A stretch of 46,375 nucleotides of DNA. Origin: Acidobacteriota bacterium (GTDB taxonomy: Bacteria; Acidobacteriota; Terriglobia; Acidiferrales; UBA7541). This document shows, piece after piece, positions 9,719-20,200 of this stretch; the stretch's first letter is position 1; each line of letters begins with the position of its first letter. Position numbers and translations under genes: made by a program. The DNA lies in contig JAGWOX010000002.1 of assembly GCA_028877145.1 (NCBI GenBank), forward strand, positions 1-46,375. Direction: 5' to 3'. The notes beneath the pieces are model-generated. The model was not told where the DNA came from. It saw only the letters and a list, made by a program, of their open reading frames with translations, and did not search any database.

Positions 9719-10387
9719 CACAAGTCCACGTGGGAGCCAGTAGCGCAGTCACTCTTGGCTAAGGCCTTTTTCAAGCCAAATGGCACACCAAACCTTCCCT
9801 GCATCCGGTCCCAACTCTCACTCACTCGGACTAGGTGCGTGTGTGCCGATGTGAAACGGACTGTCGCATTCCCGCGAGTTGCCTCCCTACGACGACGGCA
9901 ACCATCATCACCGTCATTCCCCTAAGTCATTTCCTCCCCACATGCCCGCCAACCTTTCACGGCTTGGCCCTATCCTTGCACTTCAATGATCCTCCCGGTG
10001 GGGAGAATGGGTTGAAGTGCGCCAGTTGAGCGGCGCAAGAACATTGACTTCTTTCTCCCTTTCCGAAAGGTTCCCGCCGGACCGTGGCCATTTCGGTTCC
10101 GTTCCGACTGGAGATCTGGCAGTACTCGGGCGAGTCTTTGGATTGAGCGTTGTGCGGGGATGGTATGCCGCGACGTTCAAAGGTCCAAACGCCCGACACC
10201 GGCTTCACGCCAACCGAGTGATGGTCGCCGTGATCCTGATGGTTGGCGTGGTGGAATGATGGGAACGTTCGGTGTGGCTGGGTGACGGAATCAGGGCCAG
10301 AGCTAGTTGGCGGTTCCGACAGCCATGTACTGCCAGATTCATTTCGAACGTTGGCACCGGCGGGAAACGATTGTGCCCTCCATGAGA
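9719..10387. other. Intergenic region, about 670 bp, no gene seen
   Basis: Short ORFs here (64-83 aa in the track) have no signal peptide, motif or convincing ribosome site. It lies between two converging genes (mdh plus, lipoprotein minus), so it needs no promoter. I see no transposase remnant or RNA gene. Confidence 0.5.
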
Positions 10388-11572
10388 TTATTTACCTGAA
10401 CTCTGCCTCCAGGTGAGCCTGTCACCGGCAAAGAGCACTAGGCGATGGGCCGCCGGATCGTCGCGCTTGAACTCCAACTCGTACGGCTTGCCGCGAAAGA
10501 GCCGCCAAATTTGGAACGTGTTCCACGCTTCGGCCGACGCTTTTGGCGGGAGCGAGCTCAACAGCGAGTCCACCGTTGTGTTTGCGGGCAAATACTCCTG
10601 CTTGCCGTTCACGAGAATGCCCACTTCCATGCTGGCGGAGACCATGCCCGCGAACGAGGCGCATGCGGTACCGTTCGTTGCGATGTGCGGGCAGGTGATT
10701 TCCGGATTTTTCTCGATTTTTTGGACCACCTCGGTCATGTTCTTCAGATCGCGAACACCGACGAGCAGTCCATTCCGCTTGAGAGCAGGCGGAACGTACA
10801 GCGTGAGATAAAAGAGCCGAATTGCGCCCATCGATTTGAAAGTGGGCTCGAGAGTGGCATCAGGAAATCTCCCGAGGTTTTTTGCTTTCAGCCCCTTGCT
10901 TTTCTGAACCCGGGTCAGTTTCAGGCCGATGTCGCCATTTCGGCGGCGGACTACGCGGTAATACACTTTCGATTCGCCGAGATAATTCTTGACTGTTTCG
11001 GCGCTTTTAGGCCGAAAGATTGAGCGCTCGACAAACAGTCTCATGCCCGGCTTCAATGTTGTGATCCCTTGCCTGCCAAGCGGGTCGCGGAAGAGGGAAG
11101 CAAGTGCGACAGGAGCGGGAAAGCTTTCCTCAAGCCAATTCCTCGCTCGCTCGTATGCTTTGGGTGCGATGCAGCCTTCGGTCTCGAGTTCGTTCATTTG
11201 GGCAAGGAAGAGATCCCAATCCGCCTGACTGCGGGATACGAAGCTCCGGTCACCCCACGCGCGGGGAGCCGGCAAACGTGCGACCCACCTATCCTCGGAA
11301 TCTCCGCGGTCCAAAGAGAACCATCGATCGTGGATCGAGCAATTCACGTCAGGTCTCGAGGCACCGTTTCCTCCCAGGTTTCCAAGTGGCATCGGCGTCT
11401 TCAGCGCGCCATTCGAGTTCTGGGAAAAATCGGGAGGAAGCAGGAAGCTTACCGTGTCGATTTTTGTCAGCCGATAGCTTTGGTACGGGGCGGCTCGGCG
11501 TGCGGCGCACCCGTAGCAAGCGCTTAGAGGGACCAGCGCCGCAATTGCCTTGAGCAAGGATCGTGAGAACAT
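10388..11572 (-). CDS. Putative lipoprotein of unknown function
   Basis: 394 aa, not recognised. The N-terminus MFSRSLLKAIAALVPLSACYGC has a signal peptide and a lipobox-like LSAC with Cys19 (a second Cys at 22), so lipid anchoring at the outer or inner membrane is likely. The mature part is soluble-looking, with no membrane segment, and contains ILVNGKQEYLPANTTVDSLL followed near the end by HRLVLFAGDRLTWR, a spacing that loosely recalls small beta-grasp or SLBB-like domains of export lipoproteins. This is only a resemblance. Cysteines at ITCPHIATNGTACASF could form a disulphide. Isolated by 300 bp or more on both sides. Confidence 0.65.
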   Translation of the reverse strand: MFSRSLLKAIAALVPLSACYGCAARRAAPYQSYRLTKIDTVSFLLPPDFSQNSNGALKTPMPLGNLGGNGASRPDVNCSIHDRWFSLDRGDSEDRWVARLPAPRAWGDRSFVSRSQADWDLFLAQMNELETEGCIAPKAYERARNWLEESFPAPVALASLFRDPLGRQGITTLKPGMRLFVERSIFRPKSAETVKNYLGESKVYYRVVRRRNGDIGLKLTRVQKSKGLKAKNLGRFPDATLEPTFKSMGAIRLFYLTLYVPPALKRNGLLVGVRDLKNMTEVVQKIEKNPEITCPHIATNGTACASFAGMVSASMEVGILVNGKQEYLPANTTVDSLLSSLPPKASAEAWNTFQIWRLFRGKPYELEFKRDDPAAHRLVLFAGDRLTWRQSSGK

Positions 11573-11891
11573 CCTATGAGACCCTTAGCCGCACTCCTCA
11601 GCGGTCACTGCAGGGTTCCCGAACAGCGCAGCCAGCGGGGATTATGGCAAGGATTGCGTGTGGTTGAAAGAGTGGCGAGAGCTCGTGCCGCAGAACCGGT
11701 TATCGGTGTTAAGGAGGGGCCGTTAGGTCCGCGACCTCGAGGTCGTGCGCAGAAGATCTTCCCATCGCCGGGAAGCGTGGTGATGGGACGACGCAGGCCC
11801 TAACCAAAATTTAAGTCTTGCACGCTTTCGACGCGCCATTTCATCGCCGGTCGGTGTAGAATCCGGCCGACCCTGAAGGAGGGAAACGGGT
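11573..11891. other. Divergent intergenic region (lipoprotein / propeller protein)
   Basis: No gene seen. It should hold promoters for both divergent neighbours. A TAGAAT (near 11857-11862) could be a -10 for the plus-strand gene, but no matching -35 is clear. AAGGAGGGAAACGGGT directly before ATG 11892 is a strong ribosome site. Confidence 0.4.
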
Positions 11892-14800
11892 ATGAAGCAA
11901 ATCATTCGCCGCAGGCACGGACTCCGCTGGAGTCTGGCTTTGGCGGCTCTCCTGAGTTTTTGCCCCGTGGCGCGTGCGCAGCAAATCAAGAAGGACACGC
12001 TGTCTGGGATGAAGTGGCGTTTGGTCGGTCCGTATCGCGGCGGCCGCACGGAAGCAGCTGCCGGAGTTCCGGGCACGAATACTTACTATCTGGGCGCGGT
12101 AGCCGGAGGCGTGTGGAAATCGACCGACGCGGGTACCACCTGGAATCCCATTTTCGACAAGGAGCCGATCGCTTCGATCGGAGCGATCGCGATTGCTCCG
12201 TCTGACCCGAACGTTGTTTACGTGGGCACCGGAGAGCCGGACATCCGCGGCGACATCAGCTACGGCGACGGCATGTGGAAATCGACTGACGCGGGCAAAA
12301 CATGGACGCATATCGGTCTAGATGACACGCGCCACATCGCGAAAATCCTGGCCGACCCGCGCGATCCGAATGTCGTACTCGTCGCCGCGATCGGCCATGC
12401 CTATGGTCCGAATGCCGAGCGCGGCGTTTTCCGCACGACCGATGGAGGCAAGACCTGGCAGAAAGTCCTGTACAAGGACGACAAGACCGGCGCCGTGGAC
12501 CTGGCCTTCGATCCGAATAATTCGAGCATCGTCTACGCCGCCCTGTATCAGCAAGTGCGCCTGCCATGGGACTACATCAGCGGCGGCCCGGGCAGCGGAA
12601 TCTATAAATCCACCGACAACGGCGCCACGTGGAAGCAGTTGAAGGGTGACGGGCTGCCGGAGGGAATCCTTGGACGCATTGGCCTGGCTGTGGGCGCCGA
12701 TTCCGAGCATGTCTACGCGCTGATCGAGGCGGAGAAGGGCGGGCTCTACGCCTCTGAGGACGGCGGCGAGCATTGGCATTTCGTCACCGGCGATCATCGG
12801 TTCCGGCAGCGGGCATGGTACTTCACCAACGTCATCGCCGATCCGAAGAATCCTTTCACGATCTATATTCTCAACACAGGCGTCGACCGCTCGACCGACG
12901 GCGGCCATACATGGTCGTCGATCCGCGCTCCTCATGGCGACAATCACTGCCTGTGGATCGATCCGACGAACCCAAATCACATGATTATCGCCAACGATGG
13001 CGGCGCGTCAGTTTCCCTGAATTGGGGCCGCACGTGGTCGACGATGGATAATCAGCCAACGGCCGAGTTTTATCATGTGGCTGCCGACAATCGTTTCCCC
13101 TATTACCTCTACGGCGCGCAGCAGGACAATTCGACGGTGGCCATCCCCAGCCGCGGAGATCCGAATGACTACTACGACGTTGGCGGCGGCGAGAGCGGAT
13201 GGATCGTGCCGGATCCCTCGGGCGATACGGTCTATGCCGATTCTTATTCCGGCGAAATCACCCGCTTCGATCGCAAGACCGGGCACAGCACCGAAGTATC
13301 GCCTTGGCCGCTCAACCCGATGGGCCATGGCGCCGCGAATCTGAAATATCGGTTCCAGTGGACCGCGCCGGTTGCCGCTTCGCCGTTCGACCCGAAGACG
13401 ATCTATTTCGGCGGGAACGTTCTGTTCAAGACGACCGACGCCGGCCAGAATTGGACCATCATCAGTCCCGACCTCACCCGCAACGACAAGTCCAAGCAGC
13501 AGTCGGCCGGCGGCCCGATCACCAAGGACAACACCAGCGTCGAGTATTACGACACGATCTTCTGTATCGCTCCCTCACCGCTCGATCGCGGCGAGATCTG
13601 GGTCGGATCCGACGACGGCTTGATCCATCTCACCCGCGACGGCGGCCAGCACTGGCAGAACGTCACGCTGAAAGACCTGCCGGAGTGGAGCAAGATCAGC
13701 ATCATCGATGCCTCGCCCTTCGCCGCCGGCACCGCGTACGCGGCCGTCGACCGCTCGAAGAACGACGACAACGACCCCTACATCTACAAGACCACCGACT
13801 TCGGCAAGACGTGGACTCGCATCAACAACGGCATCCCCCACGGCGCATTCGTTCACGCGGTCCGCGAAGATACCGTGCGCAAGGGCCTGCTCTTCGCCGG
13901 CACCGAATTGGGCGTCTACGTCTCGTTTGACGACGGCGCGAATTGGGCTCCGCTGAAGATGAACCTGCCCACCGTCCCCGTCCATGACCTGATCATCAAG
14001 GGCAACGATCTCTTGATCGCAACGCACGGCCGCGCGTTCTGGGCGCTCGACGACATCACTCCGCTGCGCCAGCTCACCGCGCAGGTCCAGGATGCGCCGG
14101 CCTATCTGTTCAAACCCGAACCCGCCTATCGCGCCCGTTTCGGCGGAGGCTTCTTCGGCGGCGGCTCGGCCAACGCAACGATCGACTACTGGCTCCAGTC
14201 CGCGCCCAAGGGCGATGTCACGCTCGAAATTCTCGACGCCAAGGGCAAACTCGTACGCAAGTATTCGAGCAAGGGCACGGGCCTTCCGCCGGGTATTCCG
14301 CCCGAATTCGCGCGCTTCTTCCATTTCCCGCATTTGACCAAGGATGCGGGCGTCAATCGCTTCTCCTGGGACCTTCGCTATACGTCGGCGCGCTCAGTTC
14401 CCGGCACGATAAGCTGGGGCGGGTCGCCTTTCGGGCCGTTCGTTGTGCCCGGCGCGTACCAGGCGAAGCTCACCGTCGACGGAAAGAGCTACACGCAGCC
14501 GGTCACGGTGAAGGAAGATCCGCGCGTCAGCGTGACGCAAACCGAACTCGAAAAGCAGCTCGCTCTCGCGCTCGAAATTCAGGCGTCGGTCAATTCGGCG
14601 AATGACGCGGTGAACGAGATCATCGGGCTGCACGCGCAGCTCGAGCCTCTCCAAAAACGCGTGGCGGCCTCCAACAAGGACATCGCCGACGCCGCCAAGG
14701 CGCTCGATGAAAAAGCGGTGGCCATCGAAAACAACCTCATCCAGCCGAAATCGAAGAGCGGGGAAGATCCGTTGAACTATCCGATCAAGCTGGCCGACCA

Positions 14801-15017
14801 GATGATGGCGCTGAGCAGCACGGTCGAAACGAACGACGCAGGGCCGACGGCGGCCGATTACACCGTCTACAATCTGCTCAAGGGCCAGATCGACGCACAG
14901 GTGGCGGCGTGGGGCGAGTTGCAGAAGAAGGATCTCGCCGCGCTAAACGAGATGATGAAGAAGGCCAACATCGAATTCATCTCCGTAACGCCGCCCAAGG
15001 GCGCCGAAGCGATGTAG
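11892..15017 (+). CDS. Exported BNR/VPS10 (sortilin-like) beta-propeller protein
   Basis: 1041 aa with a signal peptide ending VARAQ. The first 720 residues or so carry many Asp-box (BNR) repeats of the form S/T-x-D-x-G-x-x-W: KSTDAGTTWNPI, TTDGGKTWQKV, SEDGGEHWHFV, STDGGHTWSSI, TTDAGQNWTII, TRDGGQHWQNV, TTDFGKTWTRI. This predicts one or two large beta-propellers like those of VPS10/sortilin and of proteins often labelled glycosyl hydrolase. The C-terminal part (about 730-1040) holds a beta-sandwich-like segment and a helical region. No catalytic residues can be assigned, so the enzymatic label is unproven; a binding or peptidase-associated surface role is equally likely. Such proteins are abundant in acidobacteria and Bacteroidetes. 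Confidence 0.85.
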   Translation: MKQIIRRRHGLRWSLALAALLSFCPVARAQQIKKDTLSGMKWRLVGPYRGGRTEAAAGVPGTNTYYLGAVAGGVWKSTDAGTTWNPIFDKEPIASIGAIAIAPSDPNVVYVGTGEPDIRGDISYGDGMWKSTDAGKTWTHIGLDDTRHIAKILADPRDPNVVLVAAIGHAYGPNAERGVFRTTDGGKTWQKVLYKDDKTGAVDLAFDPNNSSIVYAALYQQVRLPWDYISGGPGSGIYKSTDNGATWKQLKGDGLPEGILGRIGLAVGADSEHVYALIEAEKGGLYASEDGGEHWHFVTGDHRFRQRAWYFTNVIADPKNPFTIYILNTGVDRSTDGGHTWSSIRAPHGDNHCLWIDPTNPNHMIIANDGGASVSLNWGRTWSTMDNQPTAEFYHVAADNRFPYYLYGAQQDNSTVAIPSRGDPNDYYDVGGGESGWIVPDPSGDTVYADSYSGEITRFDRKTGHSTEVSPWPLNPMGHGAANLKYRFQWTAPVAASPFDPKTIYFGGNVLFKTTDAGQNWTIISPDLTRNDKSKQQSAGGPITKDNTSVEYYDTIFCIAPSPLDRGEIWVGSDDGLIHLTRDGGQHWQNVTLKDLPEWSKISIIDASPFAAGTAYAAVDRSKNDDNDPYIYKTTDFGKTWTRINNGIPHGAFVHAVREDTVRKGLLFAGTELGVYVSFDDGANWAPLKMNLPTVPVHDLIIKGNDLLIATHGRAFWALDDITPLRQLTAQVQDAPAYLFKPEPAYRARFGGGFFGGGSANATIDYWLQSAPKGDVTLEILDAKGKLVRKYSSKGTGLPPGIPPEFARFFHFPHLTKDAGVNRFSWDLRYTSARSVPGTISWGGSPFGPFVVPGAYQAKLTVDGKSYTQPVTVKEDPRVSVTQTELEKQLALALEIQASVNSANDAVNEIIGLHAQLEPLQKRVAASNKDIADAAKALDEKAVAIENNLIQPKSKSGEDPLNYPIKLADQMMALSSTVETNDAGPTAADYTVYNLLKGQIDAQVAAWGELQKKDLAALNEMMKKANIEFISVTPPKGAEAM

Positions 15018-15125
15018 CCAGTCGCGGAAGACGCTCAAAGGAATGAAAGCGGGCCTCGGCGCAATGCACCGGGGCCCGTTCTCTTTTGCTGTGGGCGCTA
15101 GGGAAGGGCAAGGGCAAAGATTTGA

Positions 15126-15238
15126 ACACAGAGTTCAAAGAGGTAAACCGGAGGTCACAGAGAAAAACATCAGCGTGCATGCCAACGGAAGAGATGGTTT
15201 CCTCAGTGCCCTCAGGCTTTTCTCTGTGCCCTCTGTGT
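15126..15238. repeat. Dispersed CACAGAG repeat with inverted arms, copy 2
   Basis: The left arm has ACACAGAG (15126-15133) and CACAGAGAAAA (15156-15166); the right arm has TTTTCTCTGTG (15218-15228) and CTCTGTGT (15231-15238), an exact reverse complement of the left motifs. It can fold into a long interrupted hairpin between two converging genes. It shares CTCTGTGCCCTCTGTGTG-like sequence with the copy at 6816-6853. Confidence 0.55.
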
Positions 15239-15267
15239 GCCAGCTTTTGACTTTGAATTGTTCCCGG

Positions 15268-16500
15268 TTAGGTAATTTCAGTGCCGTGCGTTTCAGGTAG
15301 TAGTGCCGCGGTGGCGGCGGCGAGGCCGAAAGCGAGCCCGCAGAGAAGGAAGGCACCCGCGAGGCCATGGGACTGGCCCACGGTGCCGATGATGAGTGGA
15401 GCAAGTGCGCTCAGGCCCCGCGCCACGTTGTAACTCGCGCCGAGAGCAGTCGCGCGAATCGCGGTCGGGAAGAGCTCGCTGCCCACAATGCTCGATCCCG
15501 TGAAGAAACCGGTGCCGAAGAAGGCCACCAGGCACGCAGCCACAAGAATCATTCCCGGCCGCCGTGCCGTAGCGAGCCAAGGCACAAGCACAGCCGCCGC
15601 GACAAGGTAGATGATCAGCGAGCGCTTGCGTCCGTACCGGTCGGCGAACACCCCGAAAAGCAGATAACCCGGCAACATGCCCACCAGATTCAAGCCGAGC
15701 AAGAACCATGTTGTACCGAGCAGGTTGAAGCCACGCCCGCCCTGCGCGATCGGCAATTCCAGATAAGCCGGAATCCATGTGAATAAACCCCACCAGGCGA
15801 ACATGCCGAATGTATTCATTGTGAGGAGCACAATGAGGTTCCGGCCGTTCATGCGCCACAAGCTGCGGCGCTCGGCCGGCGGCGGAGGCGTTGTCACTTG
15901 CCGCCGCCACACCTCGGGTTCAGGCACGCCGCGTTGCACCCACAGCGCAACGAGCGCCGGCAATACGCCAACGAAGAACACCCACCGCCAGCTTGCATGC
16001 GCCAGAACCACGCCCGCCGTCACCGCCGCCAGCGCGTAACCGATCGCCCAACTGCTCTGCACGATGCCCAACGCACGCCCGCGCCACTTCGCCGGCCAAG
16101 TTTCCGCAACGAGCGCTGCCCCGGAATTCCATTCACCGCCCATGCCCAGGCCGAGGACGAAACGGAAAACCGCGAGTATGAAGATCGTGGAGGAAAAACC
16201 GCATGCGAACGTGGCGAAGGAATAGATCAGGATGCTCATGCTGAGCATGCGGCGGCGGCCGTACCGGTCGGCCAGAATGCCGATGATTACGCTGCCAATG
16301 GCCGAGGCGACGAGAGTGAGCGTGTTGAGCAGGCCGGCGGTTTCCTTGCTCATGCCGAACTCGCGCATCAGCGTCGCCAGGACCAGCGAGTAGAGCATCA
16401 CATCGTAAGCGTCCAGCATCCAGCCGAGTCCCGCGGCGACCAGCGTGCGGCGTTGGGCGGATGTGGTTTCCTGCCAGCGAAGAGGTGCGGTTTCGATCAT
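15268..16500 (-). CDS. MFS transporter (metabolite:H+ symporter type)
   Basis: Twelve predicted membrane segments. Seen: TM1 with an acidic pair, GLGWMLDAYDVMLYSLV, typical of the aromatic acid/metabolite:H+ symporter branch; signature loop GILADRYGRRRML after TM2 and its half-repeat FGVFADRYGRKRS after TM8; LGLGMGGEWNSGAAL in TM4-TM5. The track starts at 16572; I prefer ATG 16500 (MIETAPLRWQ), because the extra 24 residues look unlike the family and have no ribosome site, though neither start has a good one. Substrate probably a small organic acid, inferred from family only. Converges with the propeller gene and diverges from the NTF2-like gene. Confidence 0.88.
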   Translation of the reverse strand: MIETAPLRWQETTSAQRRTLVAAGLGWMLDAYDVMLYSLVLATLMREFGMSKETAGLLNTLTLVASAIGSVIIGILADRYGRRRMLSMSILIYSFATFACGFSSTIFILAVFRFVLGLGMGGEWNSGAALVAETWPAKWRGRALGIVQSSWAIGYALAAVTAGVVLAHASWRWVFFVGVLPALVALWVQRGVPEPEVWRRQVTTPPPPAERRSLWRMNGRNLIVLLTMNTFGMFAWWGLFTWIPAYLELPIAQGGRGFNLLGTTWFLLGLNLVGMLPGYLLFGVFADRYGRKRSLIIYLVAAAVLVPWLATARRPGMILVAACLVAFFGTGFFTGSSIVGSELFPTAIRATALGASYNVARGLSALAPLIIGTVGQSHGLAGAFLLCGLAFGLAAATAALLPETHGTEIT

Positions 16501-16632
16501 GGTTCGATTTTGTGGCCGCCCAGTATCCGATGAGGGAGAGATTGCGGCAAGCGTTTCCTTGGTGGGACGCATTCACGGAGTGAAGGGGCCGCCCGGCTAT
16601 TGCAATGAAAAGTCGCTCAGCGTATCCTCCCG

Positions 16633-16661
16633 TTAGACTGGGTAGCCCAAACAGGGTCTAA
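16633..16661. repeat. Inverted repeat TTAGAC...GTCTAA upstream of the NTF2-like gene
   Basis: TTAGAC (16633-16638) and GTCTAA (16656-16661) are inverted around a 17-nt spacer that itself holds TGGG-TAG-CCCA. It lies in the divergent region between the MFS gene and the NTF2-like gene and could be an operator. No regulator is visible nearby. Confidence 0.35.
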
Positions 16662-16709
16662 TCGTAAATTCTGATCGATTCGTTCATGCGCGGAGAGGAG
16701 CAACGGCAT

Positions 16710-17165
16710 ATGTACAGGATATTGATCGCGCTCGTAGCTGTGACCCTCGTGTCGGCGCCCGCGGCCGCGTCGGAAAAGACCGATGTGATGGCGACTGTGC
16801 GTCAATTCGTGATGGCCTTCAATCAGGGCGACGCAAAGACGGCCGCAGCGGCTTGCGCCGCCGAAGCTTACATCATCGACGAATTTCCACCCCACGAGTG
16901 GCATGGTGAAGGCGCTTGCGCGAAATGGATGAACGATTACGATGCCGACGCCCGAAAGAACGGAATCACCGACGGATCCGTTACCCTCGGCACCCCGCTG
17001 CACGTGGATGTAACGGCAGACCGCGCCTACCTCGTCGTTCCCGCGAACTACACTTTCAACCAGAAGGGGAAGCGCGTCCGGGAAACGGGCTCGACACTGA
17101 CCGTCGTATTGCAAAAGATGGGGGCTGGTTGGCGAATCATTGCATGGGCGTGGACGAAGCGCTAG
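16710..17165 (+). CDS. Exported NTF2/SnoaL-like protein
   Basis: About 151 aa from ATG 16710, which follows GGAGAGGAG (16692-16700); the 16686 start in the track lacks this. Signal peptide MYRILIALVAVTLVSAPAAAS. The mature part has the NTF2-like layout: helix VMATVRQFVMAFNQGDAKTA, a loop with IIDEFPPHEWHG, then curved strands ending GAGWRIIAWAWTKR. Proteins of this DUF4440/SnoaL-like group bind small molecules or act as isomerases or are simply stress-related; no catalytic residue is assignable. Single gene. Confidence 0.8.
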   Translation: MYRILIALVAVTLVSAPAAASEKTDVMATVRQFVMAFNQGDAKTAAAACAAEAYIIDEFPPHEWHGEGACAKWMNDYDADARKNGITDGSVTLGTPLHVDVTADRAYLVVPANYTFNQKGKRVRETGSTLTVVLQKMGAGWRIIAWAWTKR

Positions 17166-17258
17166 CCACACACGGAACTGCGTGGTTGGCACAACCCTTT
17201 CTATCTCTTCCACGCTGACGAGAGACAGGAAGCAGCACTCTGCGTTCCGCTTAGCGGG

Positions 17259-20200
17259 CTATTTGTCTTCCACTCCCGGCCCCGCCTTGATCGTCCACTT
17301 ATCAGGCAAAATCGGCCGCTCGCGGCTGATCTGCCATGTTACGGCGTTGGAGTAGTCCTTCTCCTCGCGCTTGATTTTCAGGTTGCCATTGGCGAGGTAA
17401 TCCAGGTGGACCTTGTCATAGGCGAGGCCCATGCCCGCGACCAGATGCAGGTACGCCCCGTGCGCCGTTTCGTCAGGAGCTTCGGTGTATCCTTCGTCCC
17501 ATGTGACGTCCGGGAAACGCTGCATGAACCCGCCGCCTCCGGGCGCTGCCTTCTGTCCCTTGAGTGACATGTAGATTCGCACGCCGTCGTGGATGGGTTG
17601 CTGGAAGCGCCGCGGCTCCCAACGCACGCCGTAGCGTTCGTAAAGGCTATTCTCGCCGGCGTCGAGCGCGGCGGCCCCGGGAACCTGGTTGATGGCCTTG
17701 GCGATCCGATCGCGGAGTTCGTAGGCGATGTCCTTGCTCCATTGGTGTTTTGGATCGGAAAGGTAGCTGAGACTGGTGAACCAGCCACGCGGAATCCACC
17801 AGCTATAGGTGGATTCCACTCCCATTCGCCGAATCATCCACGCTGTGTACCCGGAAAACGGCTGTACCCATTCATGCGATGGATATCCATGTGGATTGAG
17901 GAACGCGTCGGGCAACCATGATTGCCATAGCAGCCGGCGCGTGCGCGATTCGGGATAAATGGGATCCTGGTCCCAAAGGGCAGTCTGCACGTCGGCGGTA
18001 AGTGAACCGTGATAGCCGGGATGCAGGAAATAATTCGGCGTGATGTGCATCAGATCGATCGATAGATTGGCGCCGTCGGGATTGTCGATTGGGTGAATCA
18101 CGACATTCACTTTCTTCAGTTCGGCGCGCATTTTCGGGTCGCGCACGAGTTCCTCGGCCAGCCGCAGGATGTGACTGGTGCTCGAAACTTCATTCGCGTG
18201 CTGTCGGCCTGAATACATCAAGACGGCCTTGAGCGTTTCGAGCTTTGCCACCGAGCGTAGTTTTGCCGGTGAAGGCTCTAGGACATCGGCCGCCCAGATG
18301 TTCGTTCCGAGATAGGTACGGCCCATCCAGTAAACGGTGACGCCGGGGAATTTCGCCAGACGCGCGAGAATTTCGGCGCTCTGCTTCGGGCTGATCGGTT
18401 CCTCCCACCGGACGATGTGGCCGGAGGCGGAAGCTGGCAACGGCGCCGGCGCGTAATCGGTAATCTGCGGGCGCGGCGTGGCTGGCTTGGGTACCGGCCA
18501 ATCGACAGTGACAAATGTCGGACGCGACTTCTCCGGAGCGAGCAAGGGCCGGGGCAGTTGGAATTCCATCGCCAGATGCCGGAGATCGGGATAGGCGAGC
18601 GAATCGGGATAAAGGCCGGCCACGTGCATCGCGGCGAGCCAATGCACCTGGCCTTCGCCTTGCTCGGCGGAAAACATCGTGTGCTCGACTACCGAGGCCG
18701 GCTCACGCCGGATCCAATCTTGATAGAGCTGTTTGTCGGCATCGGCCGGTATCTCCCAGGTCAGCGTATCGACGCCTGAAGCGCCGGCCCGCACGCGCGC
18801 CGCAACCAGCCGCGGAATCTCCATCTGTAGTGCGGGAAGATCGCGCCTCTCCTGACGCTCGTGGCCTGTCGCGTCCGTCCACGCCAGCCGAACCAGCGGA
18901 TGCGGCCCATCCTTCGCGTAGAACTGAATTTTGATATGGCCGTCCTGGCCGTCGGTCGAGGGATAGACAACGGGAATCACGCGGCCAAAGTAATCGAAAA
19001 TGCCGGTCGATTCGAGCGTGCCCAACATGTAGAAGAAATTCGAGGTGGAATACAACGTGTCTTCCTGGAGCGATTCGAGCGACGAAATGCGTCCGTGATC
19101 GAAGCCAAGGCTGACGTCCGGTTCGCTCATGTGAATTTCCAGCCGCAGCGTATCGAATAGCGGCTGATATTCGATGACGGGTTTACCGTCATTCTGTTCC
19201 ATGATGAAATGGAAAATGCGCGGCAGCGTGATGGTCTGGTCGTGGTCCCAGAACATTTCGACGTCGGTTTCGACCCGCTGATTGAGCAGCGATTTGCCGC
19301 CGGAATCCAGACGAACCCATCCCGTATCCAGCTGCACCTGGTCGTACTGCGGAAATTCGCCGCTATAGGGACGCACGGCTGTGTGAACGGTAAAGTCGCG
19401 CGATAGCAACTCGCTGCCATTGTCCGAGTACACGTGAACGCGGTAAGTCGGGCCGCCCGCATCGTGCATTTCGCGGAATGCGATGGTGGCGAGAGGAATG
19501 TGAAGCGTTCGCGCGAGCATCGCGTCCACCGGATAGAGTTCTTGTAGCCATCGCGCTCGCGAGTAGAGCAGGCTGGTATGCGTTGGGTCGATGTCCGGCT
19601 GGAATTCGATGACGATTTTCGATACCGCCTTCCCTTTGATCAATGGTGCGATTTCGTCCATCAGCCAGCTATAGCCGGGTTTGTAAGCCGAAAGTACCTC
19701 GACGTGCGTGTGGTTCGCGTCGGCACCCGCTTTCAGGAGAATGGACCGCAATTCAGCCGTGAGCTTTTGCCGCTCGGCGGGCCCTTCGCTGACTTCCGCC
19801 AGCAAATCCGTGGGCTGTCCGCGTTCGATTCCAGGAGCCGCCTTGCGCACAGCATTCAGCAGCCTGCGGCCCTCCCAGGGAATTGTGAAATCGTCACTGA
19901 AGGTTGGCTTCGCCTCAACAAAAGGATGGATGCGCGAGATGTAGTGCAGCGGAGGATCGGCTTCGCAGCATTTCAGCCCGGCGTGGAGGCCGCCCGTTTG
20001 CACCGTCACTTTGGCACCGGGTTCACTTTGCTCGATTTGGTTGCGGATGAAGCCCGCGAGTTTGGGATCGGCGTGATCGACATATACCGTCGCTTCGATG
20101 GCGGCCGGTTTGGCGTCGGATTTCTTCATGGCATCAAGCCACCGGCTGAGGTGAAAAAGCGCCGCGCTGGCTTGGCCCGCCGCGGAGCGCAGCGAGAAAA